DNA of 64,000 nucleotides from an uncultured Opitutaceae bacterium (GCA_937902925.1 CALFNN010000104.1:124001-188000), one strand, 5' to 3'. Counted from the stretch's first letter, positions 16,943 through 25,356 are shown. The notes: a model not told the origin generated them from the letters alone. Program-made: numbers and translations.

Positions 16943-17953
16943 TTAGCGCACTCCGCCGCCGGCAGCGAGCAACCGGTCGAGCACCTCGGCGTTGCGCAGC
17001 GATTCCGCCAGACCGAGCAGCGGTGCGCGCCGCCCGGCGAGCGCCGCGGAAAAATCCTCGACCTCGAGGCGGTAACGATCGCTCAAGGCGACCGGGATCT
17101 CGCGCTTCTCCTCGCCAGTCGTCAGGGTGAGCGCCCCGGCGTGGTCCAAAAACGTGTCAGGCACTTCCAGGATTCCCTTCGTCCCGATGATTTCCGATCC
17201 GATGCGCTTGTGTGCCTCGAACCCGCAATGCAGTGCCGCGATCAATCCCCCCGGGTAGCGCAACAGCGCCGAGAAGCCCACGTCCACGCCGCTGGCGCGC
17301 ACCGCCTCGGCCGCGACCGATTCCGGCGCGGGCCCGGTGCCGGCCGGTCTTCGCGCCGCCTCGTCCACGACCAGGCCGATGAAGTTGATCGGATAACAGC
17401 CGACATCGTAGAGCGCGCCGCCGCCGAGCTCCGGCTTGAGCTTGATCGAGGCCGGATTGCTCAGGAAAAACCGAAACGTCGAATTGATCTGCCTCACCTC
17501 GCCGAGCACGCCGCTGCGCAGCACGTCGATCACCTGCCGCATGCGGTCCGTGTAGCGATACATGAACGCCTCCATCAGCATGACGCCGTGCGCCGTGGCC
17601 GCCGCCACCATCTCGCGGCACTCGGCGGCAGTGAGCGCCAGCGGCTTCTCGCAGAGCACCGGCTTGCCGTGCGCCGCCGCCCGGATCGCCCACTCGCGGT
17701 GCAGCGCGTTCGGCAGCGGGAGATAGATCGCGTCCACGTCCTTGTCGCACAGCAGCTCTTCGTAGTCGCGATAGGTCCGCGTCACGCCGGGAAACGCGGT
17801 GCGGACCTCGGCCAGTTTTGCATCCTCCCGCGACGCAATGGCGAAGAATTCCGCCCCCGCGGCACGCCGGATCGCGGGGATCAACTCGGTCCGCGCAATG
17901 CGGGCGTAGCCCAGAATGCCCCAGCGGATTTTCCTCGGTCCGTCGTTTGTCAT
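16943..17953 (-). CDS. Gfo/Idh/MocA family sugar dehydrogenase (last gene of the sugar-acid operon)
   Basis: This 336-residue NAD(P)-dependent oxidoreductase has an N-terminal Rossmann fold (IRWGILGYARIART), the family motif CEKPLALT with the catalytic-region Lys, and MLMEAFMYRYTDRM followed by the GALYDVGCYPINF segment with the conserved Asp-x-x-x-Tyr type motif. The overall pattern is close to xylose/glucose dehydrogenase-like members. There is no signal peptide. The ATG at 17953 overlaps the stop of the ADP-ribosylglycohydrolase gene as ATGA, so translation is coupled. As the last gene of the six-gene unit it may carry out the first oxidation of the imported sugar; the substrate is unknown. 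Confidence 0.9.
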   Translation of the reverse strand: MTNDGPRKIRWGILGYARIARTELIPAIRRAAGAEFFAIASREDAKLAEVRTAFPGVTRTYRDYEELLCDKDVDAIYLPLPNALHREWAIRAAAHGKPVLCEKPLALTAAECREMVAAATAHGVMLMEAFMYRYTDRMRQVIDVLRSGVLGEVRQINSTFRFFLSNPASIKLKPELGGGALYDVGCYPINFIGLVVDEAARRPAGTGPAPESVAAEAVRASGVDVGFSALLRYPGGLIAALHCGFEAHKRIGSEIIGTKGILEVPDTFLDHAGALTLTTGEEKREIPVALSDRYRLEVEDFSAALAGRRAPLLGLAESLRNAEVLDRLLAAGGGVR

Positions 17954-19113
17954 GATTCTTCCAGCGCTGCGAGTTCGCTGTCGGCGGTTCGCGATTTCTC
18001 CAGTTCGTTCAGGCACGCGCGGTGCAATCCCTCGGCTTCCTCGCGCATCGTCCGTTTCGAAACCGTGTAGGGATCGGTGAGCACCGCCTGTTCGACCGTC
18101 TTCACCCAGTCCGCCGGCACCGCTCCAATCCCGCGCAACGCCCCGGCGAAACAGCCCGCGGTGTAGGCCTTGCAGTCCGTGTCCCGGCCGAAGTTGACCG
18201 CGTAGAGGATCGCCTCGCGCGGCTGGCCGTCGGCGAGGATGAAGCACGCCAGTCCGCCCGAGAAAACCTCCATCGCATTCGAGATCGGCTGCCCCTGGAA
18301 ATAGTCGGTGTAGCGCTCGCGCATCTTCTTCCAGTCGCCCTTCGCTTCGCGCGCCCACGCCACCATCGTGTCCGGATCTTTCCGTCCTTCGCGCGGGATC
18401 TGCGCCAGTGCCGTCGCCACGATGGAATCGACCGTCGCCTGCGGTCGCAACGCCTCCGCCGTCGCGGCCGCGATTGCCGCGGCGACTTCGTTGCCCCAGT
18501 CCCACACCAGCGAGCTATGCACGATGCCGTCCTCGCCGAATTTGTCGTTCCGCCAGATCGGCCGGCCCTGCGCATCCTTGATCCGCGCGAGGTCGAGCGC
18601 ATCGCGGGCCGCGTTGTCAGGCCGGCAGGCGTTCACGATGCCGATCGGCACGATCATCTTCGACGTGCCCATGAAGCCCGGCCACTTCGCGTAGCGGCCG
18701 ACCTCCCACGGCGGCAGTCCGCCCTTGAGCAGGTTGTAGATGATCAAGTCCTGCGGGCCGACATGATAGCCGAATTTTTCCGGATCGATCCCCTCGATCC
18801 ATTCGCGCGCGAGGTCCTCGATCGCGATCCGCCCGCCTTTCTTGATGATCGCCGAGACGACCAGCTTGTAACGCTCCATCCCGTCCTCGGTCCAGCCGGG
18901 CTCGCGGTGATACGCCCGGTAAACCCAGTCCTCGCCGAAACGTTGCGGGCTGACCTGGTCTTTTTCGAAGCGGTCGCCGGGGAGAAACGTGTCCACGAAC
19001 CCGTGCTCCCGTTCGATCTTCTGCCACGTCCAGCCCTCGACCGGCTCGCCCATCGAGTTGCCGATCGCGGCGCAGGCTTCGCAACCGTAGATCTTGTCGA
19101 ACAATTTGCTCAT
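17950..19113 (-). CDS. ADP-ribosylglycohydrolase family protein within a sugar catabolic operon
   Basis: This 387-residue cytoplasmic protein has the ADP-ribosylglycohydrolase (DraG-like) fold signature. The N-terminal part is ACAAIGNSMGEPVEG (residues 14-27), the metal region is GWTEDGMER (73-81) in place of the usual TDDT, and the C-terminal GRDTDCKAYTAG (309-320) replaces GGDTDT; the Asp residues are kept. Members of the family hydrolyse N- or O-glycosidic bonds to ADP-ribose, but this one sits between a sodium symporter (one base gap) and a sugar dehydrogenase (ATGA overlap). A role as a glycoside-cleaving enzyme for the imported substrate is therefore a reasonable inference. The ATG at 19113 is the first after the symporter stop. 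Confidence 0.88.
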   Translation of the reverse strand: MSKLFDKIYGCEACAAIGNSMGEPVEGWTWQKIEREHGFVDTFLPGDRFEKDQVSPQRFGEDWVYRAYHREPGWTEDGMERYKLVVSAIIKKGGRIAIEDLAREWIEGIDPEKFGYHVGPQDLIIYNLLKGGLPPWEVGRYAKWPGFMGTSKMIVPIGIVNACRPDNAARDALDLARIKDAQGRPIWRNDKFGEDGIVHSSLVWDWGNEVAAAIAAATAEALRPQATVDSIVATALAQIPREGRKDPDTMVAWAREAKGDWKKMRERYTDYFQGQPISNAMEVFSGGLACFILADGQPREAILYAVNFGRDTDCKAYTAGCFAGALRGIGAVPADWVKTVEQAVLTDPYTVSKRTMREEAEGLHRACLNELEKSRTADSELAALEES

Positions 19114-19114
19114 C

Positions 19115-20776
19115 TCAGCACACGTGCAGCACGACTGCCACGATACCGGCCAGCGCCGCCGCGAGAAGCCCGGAAATCGCCGCCAGCGCACCGGCCGACA
19201 GCCGTTTCGCCGGCACGAAACTCACCAGCGCCGCCGCACTCATCTGCACCGCGAGGATGACGATCATATAGAATGTGAAACTGATCCCCTTCCGCCCGGT
19301 GAACACCTGCCAGTAGGACGTGAGCACGCCCAGCGCGAAGCCGTAGATCACCCCCCACACCACCGCGAAAGGCGTCACACCGAACCGCGCCAGCATCGCG
19401 CACAGCACGATGCCCAACTCGAGCGGGATGAAGAGCTGGATCGTCCGCGAGGTCACTTCGACGAAGTTGCCGGGCACCAGCCCGACGAGCAGGCTGAACC
19501 CAATCACGATCGCGCCGATCACCAGCGACAGGACGATCGCGAAGCGTTTCCGCTGCGCCTCCGTCGCCTCGCGCTCGCCGTGCCGTTCGACGAAATCGTT
19601 CATCACGACGACCGTGAACGCGTTCACCGCCGAACTCACCCCCGACATTCCCGCCGCGAGGATGGCCGCCGCCACGACACCGGAAAGCCCGACCGGCAGT
19701 TCGTGCGCGATGAAATACGGAAACAGCCGGTCCGCATACGAGGTGAGCGTCTGGCCCGGCGGCATCGCCTCGGGGAACCGCTGGTAAAACGCCATCAATG
19801 CGAGCCCGATCATCACGAGAAACGCCCAGATCACATTCGACCCGATGATGCGGATCAGCACCGAACGCCGCGCCTGTTTCACGTCGGCCGAGGCAAGATA
19901 GCGCTGCACCTGCGACTGGTCGACGCTGTGCGCCGTGTCGAGCATCATGCCGCGCAGGAGCGACCCGAACAGCGTCAGCCGGATCGTGACGTCCCAGCTG
20001 AACGCCGGCTGCGGCTGCCACTCCGGACTCCAGTGCGTCGGGAACCACCCGAACCCGTGAAAGCGCAGCGTCACGATCGCGAGTGCCGCGATGATGCCGA
20101 AAAACAAAATGAAGAACTGCAGCACCTCGGTCACCATCACGCCGCTCAGCCCGCCCATCGCCGTGTAGCAGATGACGATCAGGCCGGTGACGACCGTGAT
20201 CGCCGGAATCGCCCCCGGCCCGAACCCGAGCGTCACGCTCATCGCATCCGCCGCGAAGTGCATCAGCAGCCCCATCCACACGAGCCGGTAGAGCATGAAC
20301 ATGCAGGCGCCGAGCGTGCGGATGCCGGACCCGAGCCGTGTTTCGAGGAATTGATAGAGGCTGATCAACCGCTGTTTCAACAGCAGCGGAATCAGCCAGT
20401 AGCCGATGAGCGGAAACACCAGCGGCCCGCCGATCAATTGTCCCCAATAAATTCCCGGGCCGTAGCGGATCGTCTCGCCCGGACCCGACAGGTAGGAGAT
20501 CGTGCTGAACAGCGTCACGAACATCGAGATTCCGATCGTGAACGAACTGAATCGCCGCCCCCCGAGGAAATATTCCTTCGTCGTCTTGCCGCGCCCTTTC
20601 TTCGACTCGCGCCAGCCGATGCCCAGGATCGTCGCGATGTAGAGGGCGAGCACGCCCCAGTCGACCAGATCCATCTTTCCCGAGCGCGTGCCGCCTGTCT
20701 CCGCCGCCCGCGCCGCCGATCCGCCCGCCGCCACGAACCACAGGCCGGCGGCGAGCAACTTGGGGCGAAACGTCAT
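19115..20776 (-). CDS. Sodium/solute symporter (SSS family)
   Basis: This 553-residue inner-membrane transporter has about 13 to 14 hydrophobic segments. Recognisable family parts are DWGVLALYIATILGIGW, EYFLGGRRFSSF, ISMFVTLFSTISYLSGPGE and, in the middle, AAAILAAGMSGVSSAVNAFT, the conserved sodium-site region of SSS transporters. The 34 residues before Met35 look like a signal peptide (FRPKLLAAGLWFVAAGGSAARA), an extension often absent from other SSS proteins; a start at 20674 would give the usual length. It lies 38 bases after the reductase gene and one base before the ADP-ribosylglycohydrolase start. The substrate is presumably the sugar or sugar acid processed by the operon. Confidence 0.92.
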   Translation of the reverse strand: MTFRPKLLAAGLWFVAAGGSAARAAETGGTRSGKMDLVDWGVLALYIATILGIGWRESKKGRGKTTKEYFLGGRRFSSFTIGISMFVTLFSTISYLSGPGETIRYGPGIYWGQLIGGPLVFPLIGYWLIPLLLKQRLISLYQFLETRLGSGIRTLGACMFMLYRLVWMGLLMHFAADAMSVTLGFGPGAIPAITVVTGLIVICYTAMGGLSGVMVTEVLQFFILFFGIIAALAIVTLRFHGFGWFPTHWSPEWQPQPAFSWDVTIRLTLFGSLLRGMMLDTAHSVDQSQVQRYLASADVKQARRSVLIRIIGSNVIWAFLVMIGLALMAFYQRFPEAMPPGQTLTSYADRLFPYFIAHELPVGLSGVVAAAILAAGMSGVSSAVNAFTVVVMNDFVERHGEREATEAQRKRFAIVLSLVIGAIVIGFSLLVGLVPGNFVEVTSRTIQLFIPLELGIVLCAMLARFGVTPFAVVWGVIYGFALGVLTSYWQVFTGRKGISFTFYMIVILAVQMSAAALVSFVPAKRLSAGALAAISGLLAAALAGIVAVVLHVC

Positions 20777-20814
20777 GGGGTAAGTCGGGGTTGAAAGCTG
20801 CGCCTCGCCCGCCG

Positions 20815-21717
20815 CTACCCGCTAAATCGAAACTTGCCGCGCTCCTCGAGCGCCCGGCTCATCGCCTGCGTGCCGAGTTCGGCGCCGCCAGCCTCGGCCA
20901 CGGCGCGGAGGTATTTTTCCGCGAGCGCCGCGCCCTCCAGTGGCAGCGCCACCTCGTCCGCCGCGCGCTGCGCGATGCCGAGATCCTTCAGCATCAGCTT
21001 CACCGCAAATCCCGGCTTCAGGTCGCCCGCAAAAATCTTCGCACCGTAATTCTTCAACTGCTGCGACGCCGCCCCGCCGCCCCCGAGCACCTCGACCAGC
21101 TTCGCCGGATCGACGCCGAGCTTCTTCGCCAGCGCCGCCGCCTCGCACACGCCGAGCAGGTTGCACCCGACGGCGACCTGGTTGCAGGCCTTGCAGGCCT
21201 GCCCCATCCCGACGGGTCCGAGATGCGTGATCGATTTTCCGATCGCCTGGAAAAGCGGCAGGCCGCGCAGGAACACCGCCTCGTCGCCCCCGACCATGAT
21301 CGAAAGCGTCCCCTGCGCCGCACCCGCCTGCCCGCCGGAAACCGGCGCGTCGAGAAACTCGATCCCGCGCCCGCGCAGTTCCGCGGCGATCTGCTGCGCT
21401 TCCTGCGGCCCGATCGTCGAGTTGTCGATGACGACCGTGCCCCTGGCCAGATGCGCCGCCAGTCCGCCGGGTCCCAGCAGCACCTCGTGGACCGCCGGCC
21501 CGTCGCTCAGGTTCAGGAATATCGCCTCGCACCCGCTCCGCCCGAGCTCCTCGAGCGAGCCCGCCACGGCGGCGCCGCGCGCCGCGAGCCCCGCCGATTT
21601 CGCGGGCGTCCGGTTCCACACGGTCACGGCCAACCCCGCCTTCACCAGGTTGCCCGCGATTCCCGCCCCCATCGTGCCCAGCCCGATGTAGCCGACTTTC
21701 GTGATGGGCCCGCTCAT
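20815..21717 (-). CDS. 3-hydroxyisobutyrate dehydrogenase-like / tartronate semialdehyde reductase-like enzyme
   Basis: This 300-residue beta-hydroxyacid dehydrogenase has the Rossmann motif VGYIGLGTMG (residues 8-17), the substrate motif DAPVSGGQAGAAQGTL and the catalytic-Lys segment GMGQACKACNQ. The length is standard for the family. The enzyme would interconvert a 3-hydroxy acid and a semialdehyde, such as tartronate semialdehyde and glycerate, with NAD(P)H. Its start overlaps the stop of the Ldh-type gene by four bases. In the operon it fits the reduction of an aldehyde released by the RraA-like aldolase; that is inference. Confidence 0.9.
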   Translation of the reverse strand: MSGPITKVGYIGLGTMGAGIAGNLVKAGLAVTVWNRTPAKSAGLAARGAAVAGSLEELGRSGCEAIFLNLSDGPAVHEVLLGPGGLAAHLARGTVVIDNSTIGPQEAQQIAAELRGRGIEFLDAPVSGGQAGAAQGTLSIMVGGDEAVFLRGLPLFQAIGKSITHLGPVGMGQACKACNQVAVGCNLLGVCEAAALAKKLGVDPAKLVEVLGGGGAASQQLKNYGAKIFAGDLKPGFAVKLMLKDLGIAQRAADEVALPLEGAALAEKYLRAVAEAGGAELGTQAMSRALEERGKFRFSG

Positions 21718-22766
21718 GACGGAAACGCCACGCCGTATTCCCCGCCGAGTTTCGTGAGGTCTTCGATCACCGCCGGCCCGAGCGCGATGCCGCCGCGCAG
21801 GTTTTCCGCCTCGCGCCGGTGCTCGATTTCGCCGGGATAAAACACCTCGGTATGGCCGGGCGCCGGTGGGCACGCCTTCATTTCGCCGAGGATTGTCTCC
21901 ATCCGCCGCTCGAACTCCGGCAGCGGCATGATGCTCGCGATATTCCAGGCACCGAGGAAGAAACCGAGATTCTGCGGATGCTCGAAATCCTTCCAAAAGT
22001 TCCGCGTGTGCGCGCTCGTCAACGCCCCGCTCAGGCCGGCGACGAGGATGTCGATGATCAACGCGAGCCCGTAGCCCTTCGCGCCGCCAAACGGCAGCAT
22101 TGCGCCCTTCAGCGCGAGTTCCGGATCGGTCGTCGGATTGCCCTCGGGATCGACCGCCCAGTCGGACGGGATCGTCTTTTTCCCTTCCTTCGCGGCCAAA
22201 ATGATTTTCCCCTGCGCCACCGTGCTGGTCGCCATGTCGAGGACGAGCGGCCGGTATTTGCCCGACGGGATCGCGATCGACAGCGGATTCGCGCCGAGGA
22301 TCGGCTTCCGCCCGCCGGTCGGCACCATCGTCGCCCCGGCGTTGGACATCGCGAGACCGATCATGCCCTCGGCCGCGGCCATTTCGGTGAACGAGGCGGC
22401 GATGCCAAAATGGTTGCCGTTGTTGACGGTGGCGAAACACGCCCCGGTTTCCTTCGCGCGGCCGATGCAAAGCTCCATCACCTGCCGGCCGATCCACATG
22501 CCGTTGCCGTTGCCGCCGTCGATGGCGAGAAACGCCGGCGCCTCGCGCACGACGCGCGGCGCCACGCCCGGCTTCACGACGCCGCATTTTACGCGCGTCG
22601 CATATGTGCGCAATCGCATCAGCCCGTGCGAGTCGACGCCGCGCAGGTTCGCGAGCACGAGGTTGCCCGCGAGGCACGCCGCCTCCGCGGCACTCAGCCC
22701 GGCGCTCTGCAGGAGTCGCGTCGTGAAATCTTTCAGGGTCGCGGCGGAAAGTCTCGTCTGGCTCAT
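21714..22766 (-). CDS. Malate/L-lactate dehydrogenase family (Ldh_2) oxidoreductase
   Basis: This 350-residue cytoplasmic NAD(P)-dependent dehydrogenase is of the Ldh_2 family (malate, ureidoglycolate and 2,3-diketogulonate dehydrogenases). The diagnostic region is RGVDSHGLMRL with the catalytic His, followed by NNGNHFG, LGANPLSIAIPSG, VLDMATSTVAQGK and PFGGAKGYGLAL. Length and start are normal. It lies 18 bases after the RraA-like gene, and its stop overlaps the next start (ATGA). Enzymes of this family oxidise 2-hydroxy acids; here a sugar-acid intermediate is likely. Confidence 0.92.
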   Translation of the reverse strand: MSQTRLSAATLKDFTTRLLQSAGLSAAEAACLAGNLVLANLRGVDSHGLMRLRTYATRVKCGVVKPGVAPRVVREAPAFLAIDGGNGNGMWIGRQVMELCIGRAKETGACFATVNNGNHFGIAASFTEMAAAEGMIGLAMSNAGATMVPTGGRKPILGANPLSIAIPSGKYRPLVLDMATSTVAQGKIILAAKEGKKTIPSDWAVDPEGNPTTDPELALKGAMLPFGGAKGYGLALIIDILVAGLSGALTSAHTRNFWKDFEHPQNLGFFLGAWNIASIMPLPEFERRMETILGEMKACPPAPGHTEVFYPGEIEHRREAENLRGGIALGPAVIEDLTKLGGEYGVAFPS

Positions 22767-22784
22767 CGTTGGTGGCGGCGGCCG

Positions 22785-23441
22785 TTATTTGTCGTCGAGG
22801 CCGAGTTCCTTGAGCACCGGCCGCATGCCGAGCAGGTCGAGCGTCAGCTCGCCTTTTCTTAGCCGCGCCATGATCGCCTCCTCCTTGACGCGGATCTCGT
22901 GCACCTTCGCGATGGCCGCGTCGAGTTCCGCCGCCGGGACGATGACGACCCCATCCACGTCGCCGACGACGATGTCGCCCGGCGCCACGTGCACACCGGC
23001 GATCGTGATGGGCTCGTTGAGCGTGCCTTTCTGCTTCTTGGTCGTGCCCTTGATGCAGATGCCGCGGGAGAAGATCGGAAATTTCAGCCGCGTGATCGCA
23101 TCGATGTCCCGCACGGCTCCATCCGTGACAAGTCCGCGAATGCCGCGAACCTGCGACGCCACGGTGATGATCTCGCCCCAGATCCCCGCCTCGAGAAACC
23201 CGTCGACCGTCGCCACCAGCACGTCGCCCGGCTGCGCGATGCTCACCGCCTTGTGCAGCATCAGATTGTCGCCGGGTGAGGTGCGGACGGTGAGCGCGCG
23301 GCCCATGATCTTCGCGCCCGGCCAGGCGGGCTTCACGTCGTGGTTCAGCGCCCCGCGCTTGCCCAGCGCCTCGTGCAGGAGGGCCGCCTCGGCCACCGGC
23401 TCCAGTTTGGAAAGCAACACCGAGATCGATTCTTCAGGCAT
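22785..23441 (-). CDS. RraA-like aldolase (HMG/CHA aldolase family), first gene of the sugar-acid operon
   Basis: This 218-residue protein of the RraA/HMG-aldolase fold has the conserved metal and substrate motifs PGDVLVATVDG, GIRGLVTDGAVRDID (with Asp and Arg of the active site) and GDIVVGDVDGVVIVP. Such proteins either cleave 4-hydroxy-2-oxo acids to pyruvate plus an oxo acid or, in the case of true RraA, regulate RNase E. The catabolic neighbours favour an aldolase or decarboxylase. The ATG at 23441 follows a purine-rich stretch; a longer frame to 23558 would cross the palindrome at 23528. It begins a minus-strand unit of six genes. Confidence 0.9.
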   Translation of the reverse strand: MPEESISVLLSKLEPVAEAALLHEALGKRGALNHDVKPAWPGAKIMGRALTVRTSPGDNLMLHKAVSIAQPGDVLVATVDGFLEAGIWGEIITVASQVRGIRGLVTDGAVRDIDAITRLKFPIFSRGICIKGTTKKQKGTLNEPITIAGVHVAPGDIVVGDVDGVVIVPAAELDAAIAKVHEIRVKEEAIMARLRKGELTLDLLGMRPVLKELGLDDK

Positions 23442-23527
23442 AAAAGGGGGAATCAGGGGAAACGCCGCGGGGAAACTGCCCTTCCTCGCGCCGCCTGACA
23501 ATTTCTGTCCTGTGCGGAAGCGCAGTC

Positions 23528-23548
23528 CGTCCGTGACCGTAACGGACG
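23528..23548. promoter_or_regulatory. 21-bp palindrome, candidate operator of the sugar-acid operon
   Basis: Perfect 7-base arms CGTCCGT and ACGGACG flank a 7-base spacer, 87 bases upstream of the RraA-like start and in the 261-base gap between divergent genes. The size and symmetry fit the binding site of a dimeric sugar-acid regulator. No regulator gene is in the window and no clear -35/-10 pair could be placed. Confidence 0.4.
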
Positions 23549-23702
23549 ACGGTTGCATTTAAAGGTTGTTTTTTCGGGTCGCGCGCCGTCCCCCGGGCGA
23601 GGCGACTCCTCCGCTTTGTTCCCTGCCTTGACGTAAAAAGTCCCCCGCCCGCGGCCGCCTTCCATCGGGAACCGGGCGCCCAACCACGCCTCTAAATAGG
23701 GT

Positions 23703-24233
23703 ATGAACACGACCAACAGCCAGCATTCACCAAGCCTCCTCGTGGCGCTTTCCCTCGCGGCCTTGACCGCGGGCTGCGTCGGCACCGGCCCAAACACCCA
23801 GCAGGGCGCGGTCGGCGGCGCGGCCCTCGGCGCGGTGGCCGGCGCAATCATCGGCAACAACAGCGGCAGTCACAACGCCCTCGGCGGCGCCGTGATTGGC
23901 GGCGTGGCCGGCGGTCTCGCCGGCGGCGCCATCGGCAACGCCCTCGATCATCAGCGCGGCACGATCTATACCTCCGAGGCCCAGGCGACGACCGACTATG
24001 CCGTGGAGGCGCCGCCACCCCCGCCCGCCCCGCCGCGCGAAGTCGTCGTCCAGCGCGCGCGCCCGGAGCGCGATGTGATCTGGGTGGACGGCTACTGGAT
24101 CTACGAATCCCACGGCTACTCTTGGATTCCCGGCCATTGGGAGCGCCCGCCGGAGCGCCGCATGGCATTCGTTGCCCCGCACTGGCAGCATCGCGGCGGC
24201 ACGTATATTTACGTCCGCGGCTACTGGCACTGA
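23703..24233 (+). CDS. Glycine-zipper lipoprotein with Trp/Tyr repeat, paralogue of 49935-50447
   Basis: This 176-residue probable lipoprotein has signal SLLVALSLAALTAGC with a lipobox ending in Cys. It continues with VGTGPNTQQGAVGGAALGA and a glycine-zipper region (residues about 40-80) of small residues at four-residue spacing, predicted to pack in or against a membrane. A Pro-rich linker (PPPPPAPP) leads to a Trp/Tyr-rich ending with VDGYWIYE, SWIPGHWERPP, APHWQH and VRGYWH, a YXW-type repeat. Its paralogue near 50 kb has the same order of parts. It probably works in the envelope; the function is not known. Confidence 0.85.
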   Translation: MNTTNSQHSPSLLVALSLAALTAGCVGTGPNTQQGAVGGAALGAVAGAIIGNNSGSHNALGGAVIGGVAGGLAGGAIGNALDHQRGTIYTSEAQATTDYAVEAPPPPPAPPREVVVQRARPERDVIWVDGYWIYESHGYSWIPGHWERPPERRMAFVAPHWQHRGGTYIYVRGYWH

Positions 24234-24311
24234 CCCACCAGCGGATAAATTAAGGGAACCGCGACGATTTTTCGTGAGTCCCGGCATCGCATGGGGCACG
24301 GTCTTCATGCG

Positions 24312-24929
24312 ATGAAATTCTGGGCAGCTATCCTGGCAAGCGGGCTCATGGCGGTGGCCGCCTTTGCCGCGGGCGAGGCCGCCGGCGGCCGGTTCTCCCA
24401 GACGCTGGCGGTCGCCGAGCGCACCGAGGCCGGGCTCAACCGGCTTTCCTCCGACCAGATTGCGGTGATCGACGCCCTTGTCCGCCGTGATCTCGCCGCC
24501 CAGGCGCACCCGGCATCCGGCGACGATGCCCCGCCCTCGCGTTTCTCGCAGCGCCTGACTGTCGACGAACGCCGGGCGGCCGGCCTCGCGCTGCTCACCG
24601 ACGCCGAGCTCGCCAAACTGGACGCACTCGCCGCCCGCAATGCCGCCACCATCGCCGCCCGCAAGCTCCTTTCGCCGCCCGTGTTTATTTCACCGGGCGC
24701 GCGGCTGAATCCCGACGGCACGAAAACCGCGCCCGAGGTTCACGGCACGTTCTCCCTCAGCTATGGCTGGAGCAAGGGCGGCTACAGCGAAAAGACCGGC
24801 GCAATGAACCTCCGCTTCGAGGACCCGGCGCATAATTTCACCCTTGAGGTCGGCTATTCGGAATCGCACGGCAACATGCCGTTTCCCTACCGCACGGTCG
24901 CTCCCGACCTCCCGCCATTCGTGCCCTGA
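24312..24929 (+). CDS. Secreted protein with two N-terminal sequence repeats
   Basis: This 205-residue protein has a signal peptide (FWAAILASGLMAVAAFAAGE). Two copies of a roughly 34-residue unit follow. The first begins RFSQTLAVAERTEAGL and contains LSSDQIAVIDALVRRD; the second begins RFSQRLTVDERRAAGL and contains LTDAELAKLDALAARN. A C-terminal beta-rich part (HGTFSLSYGWSKGG, NFTLEVGYSES) resembles an outer-membrane or secreted strand segment. I know no named domain for it. The ATG at 24312 is used instead of the in-frame ATG at 24291 because it begins the signal peptide. It stands 78 bases after the glycine-zipper lipoprotein. Confidence 0.75.
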   Translation: MKFWAAILASGLMAVAAFAAGEAAGGRFSQTLAVAERTEAGLNRLSSDQIAVIDALVRRDLAAQAHPASGDDAPPSRFSQRLTVDERRAAGLALLTDAELAKLDALAARNAATIAARKLLSPPVFISPGARLNPDGTKTAPEVHGTFSLSYGWSKGGYSEKTGAMNLRFEDPAHNFTLEVGYSESHGNMPFPYRTVAPDLPPFVP

Positions 24930-24939
24930 CGCCCGCCGC

Positions 24940-25356
24940 TCAGTGCGGCAGCGCCACCGTCCGCGACCGGCTCATCAGCAACGCCACCGGCATTGTCCGC
25001 GGAAATCCGAACAAGTTGACGAGCAGCCGTTGCTTGCCGGCCTTTGAACGCTCGCACTCCGCCATCAATTGCACCGTCCCGGCTCCGCGGGTCACGTGAT
25101 GCTCGGTGACCGTCCGGAATTCCCCCGCCTCCCCCAGGGCGAGGTCGAGCCCGACCATCGCCTCCGGCCGTGTGGCCAGCCGGTAATCCACCGTGACCCG
25201 GAAAACGACGAAGTTGGGACTCCGCCCCTGGCCCACCTCCACGTTCGCGATCACCACGTGATCCGGCGGCCGGGCGAGGCGCGCGATCGAGCAGCCAGCC
25301 AGCACCCACGAGAGGAAAAAAGCGGCGACGACGGACAGGGGCAGGTGTTTGCTCAT
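24940..25356 (-). CDS. Small lipoprotein of unknown function
   Basis: This 138-residue lipoprotein has the signal HLPLSVVAAFFLSWVLAGC with lipobox LAGC. The mature part has beta-strand-like segments VVIANVEVGQGRSP, FVVFRVTVDYRLA and EFRTVTEHHVT. No domain is recognised. The ATG at 25356 begins the signal; a more upstream in-frame ATG at 25398 does not. It is convergent with the gene at 24312 (10-base gap) and divergent from the SEC-C protein gene. Confidence 0.7.
   Translation of the reverse strand: MSKHLPLSVVAAFFLSWVLAGCSIARLARPPDHVVIANVEVGQGRSPNFVVFRVTVDYRLATRPEAMVGLDLALGEAGEFRTVTEHHVTRGAGTVQLMAECERSKAGKQRLLVNLFGFPRTMPVALLMSRSRTVALPH

Noticed and set aside
17950-19113. Reading the ADP-ribosylglycohydrolase gene as part of a toxin-antitoxin or phage-defence system
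   Set aside because: No ADP-ribosyltransferase or other defence gene is nearby; the gene is translationally coupled to sugar catabolic genes.
19094-20794. 566-codon plus-strand open frame antisense to the SSS transporter
   Set aside because: Low-complexity Arg/His/Asp-rich translation; the opposite strand encodes a full symporter.
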